Shown: one piece after another, positions 1-6,586 of the stretch
Layout: each line of letters starts with the position of its first letter
Position numbering within the stretch: position 1 is the stretch's first letter
NCBI GenBank assembly: GCA_031271375.1
Contig: JAISVU010000106.1
Coordinates: forward strand, 1 to 7,615
Length of the DNA: 7,615 nt
Source: Clostridiales bacterium
GTDB taxonomy: Bacteria > Bacillota > Clostridia > Lachnospirales > WRAX01
Reading direction: 5' to 3'
Made by a program: the position numbers and the translations under genes
The notes under the pieces: generated by a model
Databases searched by the model: none
What the model saw: the letters and a program-made list of their open reading frames with translations, nothing else
Told to the model about the DNA's origin: nothing

Positions 1-1127
1 TGATTGATTCACGGCTGATTATGTTAGAGGGCTTACCCTCGACAGGCAAAACCTACAACGCCAGATTTATAAACATTCAGCTTGAGCGCAATAATATAAA
101 CGCGGAGTGGATACATGAGATCGCCATACCGAATCCGGTAATATTTTTCGACGAGGCCGGCATGACGTATGATGAATATGACAGGTTTATTAAAGCGTAT
201 CCAGAAGCGGCCAGCATTCTTAACAGTATAGCCGTATTTAAGAAAAGCACCGTTGGAATACATTTGCCGGAGCTTGAATGGAATTACATGGACAAAATAG
301 GCGAAAACGTTTATCAGGAGCTGCTTGAGTATGACGTTTGGAAATTCCCTCATAATAAATATAAGGATTTCGCTTTGGAGAAGTGGGCGTATTTCACCGA
401 AAAAGCCTTAAAAAATCACGGTAAGGTCTATGTTATAGACAGCGCGATTTTTCAGTTTCAAATTTTCACTTTCCTGTTCGAGAATAAGACTTATGAGGAA
501 CTGCAGCGCTTTATTGATCAAATCACGGAAATCATACTGCCGCTGAACCCATGCCTGATATTCCTGCACAGGGAAAACACCGAGGCGACGATCGATTATC
601 TCGAGAGAGACAGGGGAACATCGTATCTGGAATATCTATGGCAAAGGGATAAAAACCAGCCGTATTACGCGGGCAAGCCGCCCGGGGCCGAGAGCTTTAA
701 GCAGTTCCTGCGGGATTACGCGGGTATGGCAAATCAATTATACGATAGATTCCCGTTAAGCAAGCTGTCCCTCGAAATTTCCGACGGGAATTGGGCTTAC
801 CTTGAGGATGAGATGCTGTCATTCTTGGGTATCAAGCGCGTTACAAGCCCGGATTTTCTTCCACGGAACGGCATATACAAAAACGACGGGCTGGGCTATG
901 AGATAAAGGTTGACGGTTTGTCAATCATTGATCCTGCCGGAAAGGCAAGGAAGCTCTTCCCGAAATCGCAAAACGAGTTCTATATTGACTGGCTGCCGAC
1001 AGTCCTGCGTTTTGAAGACGGCAGGCTCATTATTTCAGGTTCGCAGATATGCGATCAATGGACGGCTACGGGAATGGCATATAATAAAATCGATCAAGAT
1101 TTACAATATTCAAGCGAGGACATATAA
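1..1127 (+). CDS. Uncharacterised P-loop NTPase, nucleoside/nucleotide kinase-like, with beta-rich C-terminal domain (5' end cut by one base)
   Basis: The first ATG is at 21, but the frame is open to the window edge. The codon ending at base 2 reads NTG, so the true start is probably one base outside, giving M-I-D-S-R-L-I before the ATG. Starting at 21 would remove the first beta strand (RLIMLEG) that leads into the P-loop. Numbering from the ATG at 21, the Walker A motif GLPSTGKT is at residues 4-11. VYVID at 137-141 resembles the strand with a DR/ES-type motif in deoxynucleoside kinases. NPCLIFLHRENTEAT followed by LERDRG (about 176-199) resembles the final strand and LID region of thymidylate-kinase-like enzymes. 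Residues about 280-345 are rich in beta strands and glycines and look like a separate domain. I recall similar proteins in Firmicutes without a known substrate. Phosphotransfer is inferred from fold only. The gene looks more A+T-rich than comEC and holA. Its TAA overlaps the next ATG by one base. Confidence 0.8.
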   Translation, partial: IDSRLIMLEGLPSTGKTYNARFINIQLERNNINAEWIHEIAIPNPVIFFDEAGMTYDEYDRFIKAYPEAASILNSIAVFKKSTVGIHLPELEWNYMDKIGENVYQELLEYDVWKFPHNKYKDFALEKWAYFTEKALKNHGKVYVIDSAIFQFQIFTFLFENKTYEELQRFIDQITEIILPLNPCLIFLHRENTEATIDYLERDRGTSYLEYLWQRDKNQPYYAGKPPGAESFKQFLRDYAGMANQLYDRFPLSKLSLEISDGNWAYLEDEMLSFLGIKRVTSPDFLPRNGIYKNDGLGYEIKVDGLSIIDPAGKARKLFPKSQNEFYIDWLPTVLRFEDGRLIISGSQICDQWTATGMAYNKIDQDLQYSSEDI

Positions 1128-1336
1128 TGGACTTTATTGTAGGCGACGTTGTGTATATGAAAAAGCCCCATCCCTGCGGGAGCCGCGAATGGACGGTTCT
1201 GCGCGCGGGGATGGATTTCCGCATTGAGTGCAGGGGTTGCGGCAGGCAGGTAATGCTCCCCAGGCCCAAGTTTGAGAAGGGTGTAAAAAAGAATCTTTCC
1301 CGGCCCGAGGCGATGAACAGGGATAACTCCAAATGA
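1127..1336 (+). CDS. DUF951 family protein, putative zinc-ribbon
   Basis: This 69-residue protein matches the DUF951 family of Firmicutes, typically about 60-70 residues. It has the pattern GDVVYMKKPHPCG (6-18), W22, then FRIECRGCGRQVMLPR (31-46) and FEKGVKKNL (49-57). H15, C17, C35 and C38 could bind one zinc ion; this is inferred from spacing. Family members are small basic cytoplasmic proteins and I know of no established function. The start is well supported: GAGGA at 1116-1120 lies 6 bases upstream, and the ATG overlaps the previous stop as TAATG. Its own stop overlaps the comEC start as ATGA, so it is translated within the same operon. The tail after residue 58 (SRPEAMNRDNSK) is not part of the conserved core. 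Confidence 0.9.
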   Translation: MDFIVGDVVYMKKPHPCGSREWTVLRAGMDFRIECRGCGRQVMLPRPKFEKGVKKNLSRPEAMNRDNSK

Positions 1337-3741
1337 AACGCCCCATGCTGGCCGCCGCGCTTTTCCTTGCAGCGGGCATCTTCTTCGGTCGGCGGTTTTA
1401 TCCCGTTATCGGGCTATGGCCGCTGTGCGCCGTGGCCATAGGGGCCGCGACCGCTCTGTTCGCGGCGAAAAAGCTCAAGTTAATCCTTATGTTCCCCGTG
1501 CTTGCCGTTATAGGCTGTCTGATGGTTCGAGGCAGTATAACGGACGATTACGGATTTCTTACCGAAACAGCGGACAGCAACAGCGTTATTGAGATATCCG
1601 GCGTTGTGGAGGACGTGGGCCTTTCATCGTCCGGCTCATATAAAGCGGTTATCCGCGTTGATGAAGTGCTGATTGAGGGCCGGATACATAGAGCGCGTTT
1701 TAACGTCCAGGCCTATTTTGACGAGGGGATAAGGCCCGAGGCGGGTTACAGAGCTCAGGCGTCGGGTAAGCTTCGGAGCCTGCGTTTCCAGCGCAACCCC
1801 GGCGGATACGATGAGTTTACATACCTGCGCTCCCGGAAGATTCAATACGCCTTTCACGCGGAGAGTTTTACCGAAGAAGTTCAGGTTTTTTCCATATCGG
1901 CCTTACTGAGCCGTTTCAGCGCACGCTGCGTAAACGTCCTCACGCGTATAATGTCCGAAGACGCTTCCGCCGTCCTTTCGGCGATGCTGCTTGGGGACAA
2001 GTCCCGCTTGGGGGACGAGATAAGGGAGACATACCAGGTCGCCGGGGTGTATCACATCCTGGCCGTTTCAGGGCTTCACGTCTCTATTATGGCCCTCGCG
2101 CTTACGCGGCTGATGAAAAGGCTTCAGGTCAGCCCCAGGCTCTCGGGGATTATTTGCTTAACGTTCCTCGCGCTGTATTGCGTGATGACCGGGGCGTCGC
2201 CCAGCACGGTACGCGCCGTGATTATGTCCGGGATAATGGTAGGGGGGCTGATGTTCCACCGGGGGCCGGACACGCTGAACTCCTGCGCCTGCGCCGCGAT
2301 ATGCCTGTTAATTTACGAGCCGCTGTATCTGTGGGATATCGGGTTCCAGTATTCTTTTTCCGCAGTGACGGGCCTCGCGGCGGGCGGCCCGGCGGTGGAC
2401 AGGCTCTTCGTCTGGATCGGAGCGAAGGTATTGTGGATTGAACGGTTAATGAGCCGATCATTTATAAGGGCCAACCTGCCCCCAACCCTAGCGGCGCTCA
2501 TTGCCACCTTGCCTGTGGTCGTCTGGCATTATCACAGTATATCGGCGCTCGCGGCGCTGGCGAACCTGATCGTCATCCCCACCGTAGCCCTTACTGTGGC
2601 TTCGGGTTTCGCAGCCTGTCTTGTGGGCTTATTCAACACCGGGCTGGCAAGGATGATAGGTTTTGTTCCAAAAATCCTCGCCCAGTTCTATGCCGCGCTG
2701 TGCGGCTGGATAGAAGGCATATCCTTCTCCGAGGTTCTTACAGGGAAGCCAAATCTGCCGACAATAGCGGCTATCGGCGCGAGCCTTGCCCTCATCGCCT
2801 GGGTCATGTGCTGGAAGGATAAGGATTTCAAGCGCCGGCGCGGCAAACGGATTATTATATCCTGCGCCGCCGCCGTTTGCGTCACGGTAACCGTATCCGC
2901 CGCGATACCCAAGCCCTTGACCGTAACGCTCCTGGATGTCGGCCAGGGGGATTGCATCGTCGTTTCTCAGGGAGGGAAGGCCTTTGCGATAGACGGCGGC
3001 GGAACGGACATAGATAACCTGGGCAAAGACACGGGCTACTGGACGCTGCTGCCCTACCTAGCCTCGCTGGGGATTGAGCGGCTGGACGCCGCCTTCGTCA
3101 CCCACGCCCATACGGATCACGCAGTCGGGATTATCGAAGCGGTTTCGGCAGGCGCCGTCGACCGTCTGATATTATCCGCTTCCGGCGCTGCCGATGAGGG
3201 AATAAAAAATCTCCTGCTTGAAGCCGCCGCTTCTGCCGATACGGAAGTCGCCTATATCACGACAGGCGATCGCATAACCTTCTGGGACGCGGTGACAATA
3301 GACTGTCTCTACCCCTCGGATTACAGCGTCGGCGAAGGGAACGATGCGTCCCTCGCGTTAATGGCCCGTGCGAACAGCGTGAGCTTTATGCTCGCCGGGG
3401 ATATGGAAGGCCACGCGGAACGCGAGGTCTTAGCGGGTTATCAGCATACGCTCCAAGCGGATGTGCTGAAACTGGCGCATCACGGCTCCCGCTCATCCAG
3501 CTCGCAGGGCTTTTTGGACGCGGTCTTGCCGGAAATCGCGCTGGTCAGCGCGGGGAAGAACAATATGTACGGGCATCCCCATCCCGATGTTACCGGACGG
3601 CTTGACGCGATGTCGATACCCTTTTATAACACGGCGGAGCTAGGCGCGGTGATGATTATACCAAATAACGGACAATATAAAATAAAATACATGGCGGAGA
3701 ACGCGGATGAAAGAACTGAACAACCGATTAAAATCTGGTAA
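1333..3741 (+). CDS. comEC: ComEC/Rec2 family DNA internalisation protein with C-terminal metallo-beta-lactamase domain
   Basis: ComEC forms the inner-membrane channel that brings single-stranded DNA into the cell during natural transformation. The 802-residue length and three-part architecture are typical. Residues about 1-175 hold three hydrophobic segments (about 5-20, 25-45, 48-66) and a beta-rich, OB-like DUF4131 region. Residues about 215-525 are the polytopic Competence domain, with LLGDKSRL near 219 and the hallmark HILAVSGLHV at 241-250. Residues about 530-800 are a metallo-beta-lactamase domain: LDVGQGD (534-540), AIDGGG (552-557), the metal-binding HAHTDH (591-596), AGD (688-690), AHHGS (715-719) and GHPH (747-750). 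The metal ligands are present, so a nuclease role for this domain is plausible; in other species it has been proposed to degrade the non-transported strand. ATGA overlap with the preceding gene supports the start; only a weak AGGG lies upstream. The gene appears intact. No other competence gene is in the window, so transformability cannot be judged. Confidence 0.96.
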   Translation: MKRPMLAAALFLAAGIFFGRRFYPVIGLWPLCAVAIGAATALFAAKKLKLILMFPVLAVIGCLMVRGSITDDYGFLTETADSNSVIEISGVVEDVGLSSSGSYKAVIRVDEVLIEGRIHRARFNVQAYFDEGIRPEAGYRAQASGKLRSLRFQRNPGGYDEFTYLRSRKIQYAFHAESFTEEVQVFSISALLSRFSARCVNVLTRIMSEDASAVLSAMLLGDKSRLGDEIRETYQVAGVYHILAVSGLHVSIMALALTRLMKRLQVSPRLSGIICLTFLALYCVMTGASPSTVRAVIMSGIMVGGLMFHRGPDTLNSCACAAICLLIYEPLYLWDIGFQYSFSAVTGLAAGGPAVDRLFVWIGAKVLWIERLMSRSFIRANLPPTLAALIATLPVVVWHYHSISALAALANLIVIPTVALTVASGFAACLVGLFNTGLARMIGFVPKILAQFYAALCGWIEGISFSEVLTGKPNLPTIAAIGASLALIAWVMCWKDKDFKRRRGKRIIISCAAAVCVTVTVSAAIPKPLTVTLLDVGQGDCIVVSQGGKAFAIDGGGTDIDNLGKDTGYWTLLPYLASLGIERLDAAFVTHAHTDHAVGIIEAVSAGAVDRLILSASGAADEGIKNLLLEAAASADTEVAYITTGDRITFWDAVTIDCLYPSDYSVGEGNDASLALMARANSVSFMLAGDMEGHAEREVLAGYQHTLQADVLKLAHHGSRSSSSQGFLDAVLPEIALVSAGKNNMYGHPHPDVTGRLDAMSIPFYNTAELGAVMIIPNNGQYKIKYMAENADERTEQPIKIW

Positions 3742-4717
3742 TATTGACAGGGCGTATATATTCAGCGGCCCGGAGCGTTATTTAATCAGGGCATACGAAA
3801 AGCGCCTCAGAACCGCCGCCCTGGGGGATATGGGCGAAATGAACGCCGTAGTCTTCGAGGGCGAAAAATGCCTTCCCGACGCGATTATAGCCGCCGCCGA
3901 AACGCTGCCCTTTATGTCGCCTAAGCGCTTGATTATTGTAAAAGACAGCGGCCTGCTGCAAACCGGGAGGAAGGACGCCTCCGATACGCTGGTGGATTAT
4001 CTGCCCGTTATGCCCGAAACGACGGTGTTATTGTTTATTGAGCACGCGAAAGCCCCCGACAAGCGGGGGCGGCTGTATAAACATATTGTTCAAAAAGGCC
4101 TCGCGGTGGATTTTACCACGCCCTCCGAAGGCGAGTTAATAACCTGGCTGACAAAGCTCTGCCACGCCGAGGGAACGGCGATGACCAAAGGCGCGGCCCT
4201 TGCGATGCTCCGTAGGATAGGAATGGGGAGCGCCGACGGTATCATGGATATCCTGCATACCGAGGCAATGAAGCTGATCGCTTACGCCGGCCCCGGCGGA
4301 ACTATCGAGACATCCGAAGTAGAGGCACTGTGCCGGCAGACTGCATGGGGCAAGGTGTTTGACATGGTTAAGGAATTGGGGCAAAAGAATATCAAGGCTT
4401 TGGAATCCTTTAACGCGCTCTTGGCGATGAAGGAATCGCCGCTGATGATCCTTTCGATGATGGCAAGGCAGTTCCGCCTGATTCTTATTTGTGCGGGTCT
4501 CAAGGCTCAAGGGGCCGCCGGGGCGGAGATCGCCGGCAGAGCCGGGATACGCGATTTCATGGCGGCCGACTTCATCCGCCAGTCCGGCAATTTCTCCCAA
4601 GAAACGCTTACAGCCGCCTTGTCGGACTGCCTTGAAGCCGAGTACAGCGTTAAAACGGGACTTATAACGGATCGTCTTGCAGTGGAGAAGCTGATAATAA
4701 AATACTGTGGATTTTGA
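3707..4717 (+). CDS. holA: DNA polymerase III subunit delta (clamp-loader subunit)
   Basis: HolA is the delta subunit of the clamp loader; it opens the beta sliding clamp so that it can be loaded onto primed DNA. The 336-residue length fits the family (about 330-350). The N-terminus has the expected AYIFSGPERYLIRAYEKRL pattern (16-34), followed by the SPKRLIIVKD strand near residue 71 and the TTVLLFIE strand near residue 104. The family has a degenerate AAA+ domain, and no Walker A motif is seen here. The C-terminal third is helical (KESPLMILSMMARQFRLIL, then a region ending VEKLIIKYCGF) and fits the collar domain. The ATG lies 35 bases inside comEC, with GGAG at 3697-3700 (about 6-7 bases before the start) as ribosome site, so translation is probably coupled. 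The comEC-holA order is conserved in Firmicutes. The rpsT gene that often follows is not found; instead a hairpin and the convergent spo0A come next. Confidence 0.95.
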   Translation: MKELNNRLKSGNIDRAYIFSGPERYLIRAYEKRLRTAALGDMGEMNAVVFEGEKCLPDAIIAAAETLPFMSPKRLIIVKDSGLLQTGRKDASDTLVDYLPVMPETTVLLFIEHAKAPDKRGRLYKHIVQKGLAVDFTTPSEGELITWLTKLCHAEGTAMTKGAALAMLRRIGMGSADGIMDILHTEAMKLIAYAGPGGTIETSEVEALCRQTAWGKVFDMVKELGQKNIKALESFNALLAMKESPLMILSMMARQFRLILICAGLKAQGAAGAEIAGRAGIRDFMAADFIRQSGNFSQETLTAALSDCLEAEYSVKTGLITDRLAVEKLIIKYCGF

Positions 4718-4753
4718 ACTGCTCATCTATCACAAATTTGCCCGGAGACATCA

Positions 4754-4798
4754 AGAGCCCAGATAATCACCCTCTTCAAGAGCAACTATCCGGGCTCT
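4754..4798. terminator. Nested hairpin between convergent holA and spo0A, probable bidirectional terminator
   Basis: AGAGCCCAGATA (4754-4765) pairs with TATCCGGGCTCT (4787-4798), a 12-bp stem with one A-C mismatch. The 21-base loop contains a small inner hairpin CTCT-TCA-AGAG. The position, between two converging genes in a 99-base gap, fits a shared terminator. There is no clean T run on either side; the + strand continues with a pyrimidine-rich stretch (CTTCTTCTTCT, 4808-4818) and the - strand has no T tract. Efficiency as an intrinsic terminator is therefore uncertain. Confidence 0.55.
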
Positions 4799-4816
4799 CG
4801 GCTCTGGCTTCTTCTT

Positions 4817-5617
4817 CTACGAAGATTTCAGTTCTAACCGTAACCTGTCGGCAATAAGCGCGATGAATTCGCTGTTTGTGGGTTTCCCTTTATGGGTGTT
4901 GATGGTATAACCGAACAGGTTATCTATAGCATCAATGCGGCCCCGGCTCCATGCAACCTCGATGGCGTGGCGGATGGCGCGTTCGACACGGCTGGGCGTC
5001 GTACCGCATTTTTTTGCAATGCTGGGGTACAGCTCCTTTGTTATGTAGTTAAGAACATCCAGGTTGTTGACCGCCATGATGATGGCATTTCTCATATAGT
5101 GATAACCCCTGATATGCGCGGGTACGCCGATCTCATGGAGAATCCCCGTAACGCGGGCTTCGATATCCAGCTGAAGATCCTGCTCCCCTTTGACGGAACG
5201 CATACCGGGCGAGCCGCTTTTAACAGAGGAAGGCTTGTTGTGCAGCTGGCGTATGCGCGATAACAGCGCTTCCAGATCGAATGGCTTCACCATATAATAA
5301 TGAGCTCCAAGCTCAATGGCCCGCTGGATGATCTGCTCAGTGCTCACTCCCGAGAGCATAATGCAAATGGGCTTTTCCGTATTGTCCGGCAGAGGGTTTT
5401 TGCTCATGCGTTCCAATACGCCAAGCCCGTCCAGTCTGGGCATGATCCCGTCTAAAATCAGCACATCCGGCTTCGTCTCGACAATCCTATCCAGGGTCTC
5501 AATACCGTTATACGCAATGCCTACGACCTCAATATCCTCTTGCTTGCCCAGGAATCCAATAACAACATCGCAAAAATCTAAGTTGTCATCCGCAAGCAGC
5601 ACCTTGATCTTTTCCAC
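4817..5617 (-). CDS. spo0A: Sporulation master regulator Spo0A
   Basis: Spo0A is the DNA-binding response regulator that, once phosphorylated, commits the cell to sporulation. The 266-residue length is normal. The receiver domain (1-125) carries the acidic pair D10/D11, the phospho-acceptor D56 in LILDGIMP, S89 in the switch position and K111 in MVKPFD. A linker of about 25 residues leads to the Spo0A C-terminal domain (about 150-266), with a helix-turn-helix near 193-221 and recognition helix TPSRVERAIRHAIE (207-220), which is nearly invariant in the family. The start codon is GTG, supported by a strong ribosome site 7 bases upstream. All key residues are present, so the organism is probably an endospore former or recently descended from one. 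Downstream it converges on holA. Upstream lie an ANT(6) remnant and a GNAT gene rather than the usual spoIVB. Confidence 0.98.
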   Translation of the reverse strand: MEKIKVLLADDNLDFCDVVIGFLGKQEDIEVVGIAYNGIETLDRIVETKPDVLILDGIMPRLDGLGVLERMSKNPLPDNTEKPICIMLSGVSTEQIIQRAIELGAHYYMVKPFDLEALLSRIRQLHNKPSSVKSGSPGMRSVKGEQDLQLDIEARVTGILHEIGVPAHIRGYHYMRNAIIMAVNNLDVLNYITKELYPSIAKKCGTTPSRVERAIRHAIEVAWSRGRIDAIDNLFGYTINTHKGKPTNSEFIALIADRLRLELKSS

Positions 5618-5624
5618 GGTATGT

Positions 5625-5632
5625 ACCTCCTT
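5625..5632 (-). promoter_or_regulatory. Strong ribosome binding site of spo0A (decides a GTG start)
   Basis: Read on the - strand this is AAGGAGGT, a full match to the anti-Shine-Dalgarno core, 7 bases before the GTG at 5617-5615. It fixes GTG as the initiation codon; the next residues (EKIKVLLADD) match the Spo0A N-terminus. Confidence 0.9.
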
Positions 5633-5684
5633 AGTGAGATTTGTTAGTATTTAGCTCAAAAGGAAAAAAATTCCATTTATCGAT

Positions 5685-5713
5685 AGTATAATGTATAAGA
5701 CAAAATTATGCAA
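5685..5713 (-). promoter_or_regulatory. Putative sigma-A promoter of spo0A
   Basis: On the - strand, TTGCAT (5713-5708) and TATACT (5690-5685) are separated by 17 bases. The -10 element matches consensus at 5 of 6 positions and the -35 at 3 of 6, all three in TTG. Transcription would start near 5678, giving a leader of about 60 bases. The region is A+T-rich compared with its surroundings. The assignment rests on spacing and match only. Confidence 0.5.
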
Positions 5714-5732
5714 GAAGTATTGTACGCCATTA

Positions 5733-5748
5733 TTCGCAGAATTTCGAG
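5733..5748. promoter_or_regulatory. Possible 0A-box-like half-sites upstream of spo0A
   Basis: Two TTCG cores sit on the + strand at 5733-5736 and 5743-5746 (CGAA on the - strand), exactly 10 bases apart and about 20-35 bases upstream of the putative -35 of spo0A. The Spo0A binding consensus is TGTCGAA (TTCGACA on the other strand). The site at 5743-5749 matches 5 of 7 (TTCGAGT) and the one at 5733-5739 matches 4 of 7 (TTCGCAG). Autoregulation of spo0A through such boxes is known in Bacillus subtilis; here it is a weak inference. The region touches the last codons of the upstream gene remnant. Confidence 0.25.
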
Positions 5749-6087
5749 TTATTTCACTATTTTGAGATACTCCCTACCGCCCTCTTCCTCAGGCAGATTA
5801 TATGCAAAACCCATAAACCCGGCGACGCGGAGCGCCGCCATATGAAACAGATCACAGGCGGACATAACCGCGCCCCAGAAAGCCCCGGCTTCGGCAGGCG
5901 AAAATGTCGCGATGTACATGCTATATAGCTCAGGCGGCAGATAGCGCTTATCGATATCATAATCCCGGTACTTATCGGCAGGAGCTTCGGGGTTAGCCCT
6001 TGAGCCGTTTAAAATAACGGCCCGGACACGCTCGTCGGCCCAGGCAACGTTTAATATCAAGTCGTACATGGTCTTCTCGCCGCGCAT
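5749..6087 (-). pseudogene. Remnant of an ANT(6)-type aminoglycoside adenylyltransferase, large in-frame internal deletion
   Basis: Only 112 residues remain of a family usually about 280-300 long. Residues 1-45 match the N-terminus: EKTMYDLILNVAWADERVRAVI-type start, then NGSRANPEAPADKYRDYDI with the nucleotidyltransferase GS (28-29) and D-x-D (D42, D44). From about residue 46 the sequence jumps to the C-terminal helical part: DKRYLPPELYSMYI, then FWGAVMSACDLFHMAALRVAG and FAYNLPEEE...YLK. Roughly 170 middle residues, including the rest of the catalytic fold, are missing; the junction lies near 5950-5955. The extreme C-terminus also ends some ten residues early (YLKIVK then TAA). Full-length relatives transfer AMP from ATP to streptomycin-type aminoglycosides. 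This product cannot be expected to do so. The ATG follows the GNAT stop by one base, with GAGGG upstream, so it may still be translated. A functional mini-protein is possible but unlikely. Confidence 0.8.
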
Positions 6088-6088
6088 A

Positions 6089-6586
6089 TCAAGCCCTCAG
6101 TACTTTCAACAAGTACAACACTAAATCATCATCGTTCACGCAATCCGCATATTGGCTCAGCGGAGCGTTTTTATGCCAACAGCCGCTGCCATCCGGCATG
6201 TATCCCCTCTTGATATAAATCCTCTGCGCCGCCCCATACCCGGAATGCAGGCCGACCGCCAGCGAAACCGCCTCGCTGAGTTCCGCGGCTTTCTTCTCGG
6301 CGGCGTCAAGGATTACATTGCCTATCCCTCTGCGTTGATATTTTTCAAAGACTATAAGATCGCCTATCTCGGGAATATGCTTATCTGCGAATGGCCCGCC
6401 TCTGGCAGCTTTATACAAGATTGCATAACCGGCTATGTCTTGCTCAGATTCCGCAGCAAAGGTATAAAGCGCCTTGTCCTGTTTTGACAGATACTCTTCA
6501 AAGACATCACGCGGCTTTTGCCATCCCTGCTCCGCGAAGTTTGCAAGAAGCATATCGATATCGGAAACTCTCATAGGCCTAATCAT
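6089..6586 (-). CDS. GNAT family N-acetyltransferase
   Basis: This 165-residue protein is a GCN5-related acetyltransferase, which would move an acetyl group from acetyl-CoA to an amine; the substrate is unknown. It begins IRPMRVSDIDML, a common GNAT opening. The beta4 strand IGDLIVF (74-80) is followed by the acetyl-CoA pyrophosphate-binding loop Q84-R-R-G-I-G-N90. The second half contains GLHSGYGAAQRIYIKRGYMPDGSG (112-135 region), a typical beta5/alpha4 segment with Y117, Y124 and the KRGY turn, then NDDDLVLYLLK near the end. I recall close relatives as a common Firmicute subfamily of unknown substrate. The ATG at 6586 lies inside the end of rnhA (8-base overlap), and the stop is one base from the next gene. 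A second ATG at 6574 would remove the first strand and is less likely. Next to an aminoglycoside adenylyltransferase remnant, a small-molecule or antibiotic target is conceivable but unsupported. Confidence 0.9.
   Translation of the reverse strand: MIRPMRVSDIDMLLANFAEQGWQKPRDVFEEYLSKQDKALYTFAAESEQDIAGYAILYKAARGGPFADKHIPEIGDLIVFEKYQRRGIGNVILDAAEKKAAELSEAVSLAVGLHSGYGAAQRIYIKRGYMPDGSGCWHKNAPLSQYADCVNDDDLVLYLLKVLRA

Noticed and set aside
4136..4726. A 196-codon open frame on the - strand opposite holA
   Set aside because: It lies wholly antisense to a clear holA, matches no family I recognise, and its composition is what a G+C-rich antisense frame would give.
4892..5263. A 123-codon open frame on the + strand opposite spo0A
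   Set aside because: It is antisense to a strongly conserved gene and has no ribosome site or recognisable motif.
5662..5674. GGAA-TTTTT-TTCC inverted repeat in the spo0A leader, as a possible attenuator
   Set aside because: Only four base pairs with an all-T loop; it would not be stable and is expected by chance in such A+T-rich sequence.
5730..5758. A possible sigma-H promoter for spo0A (AGTGAAATA, 11 bases, TGCGAATAA on the - strand)
   Set aside because: The spacing fits, but the -35 misses the AGGA core at two positions and the -10 misses its first base. It also overlaps the end of the upstream gene. Too weak to annotate.
5749..6087. Reading the short nucleotidyltransferase-like gene as the MNT half of an MNT-HEPN toxin-antitoxin pair
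   Set aside because: It has a GS...DxD motif, but the second half matches the C-terminal helices of ANT(6), the rest of the nucleotidyltransferase fold is missing, and the neighbour is a GNAT rather than a HEPN protein.
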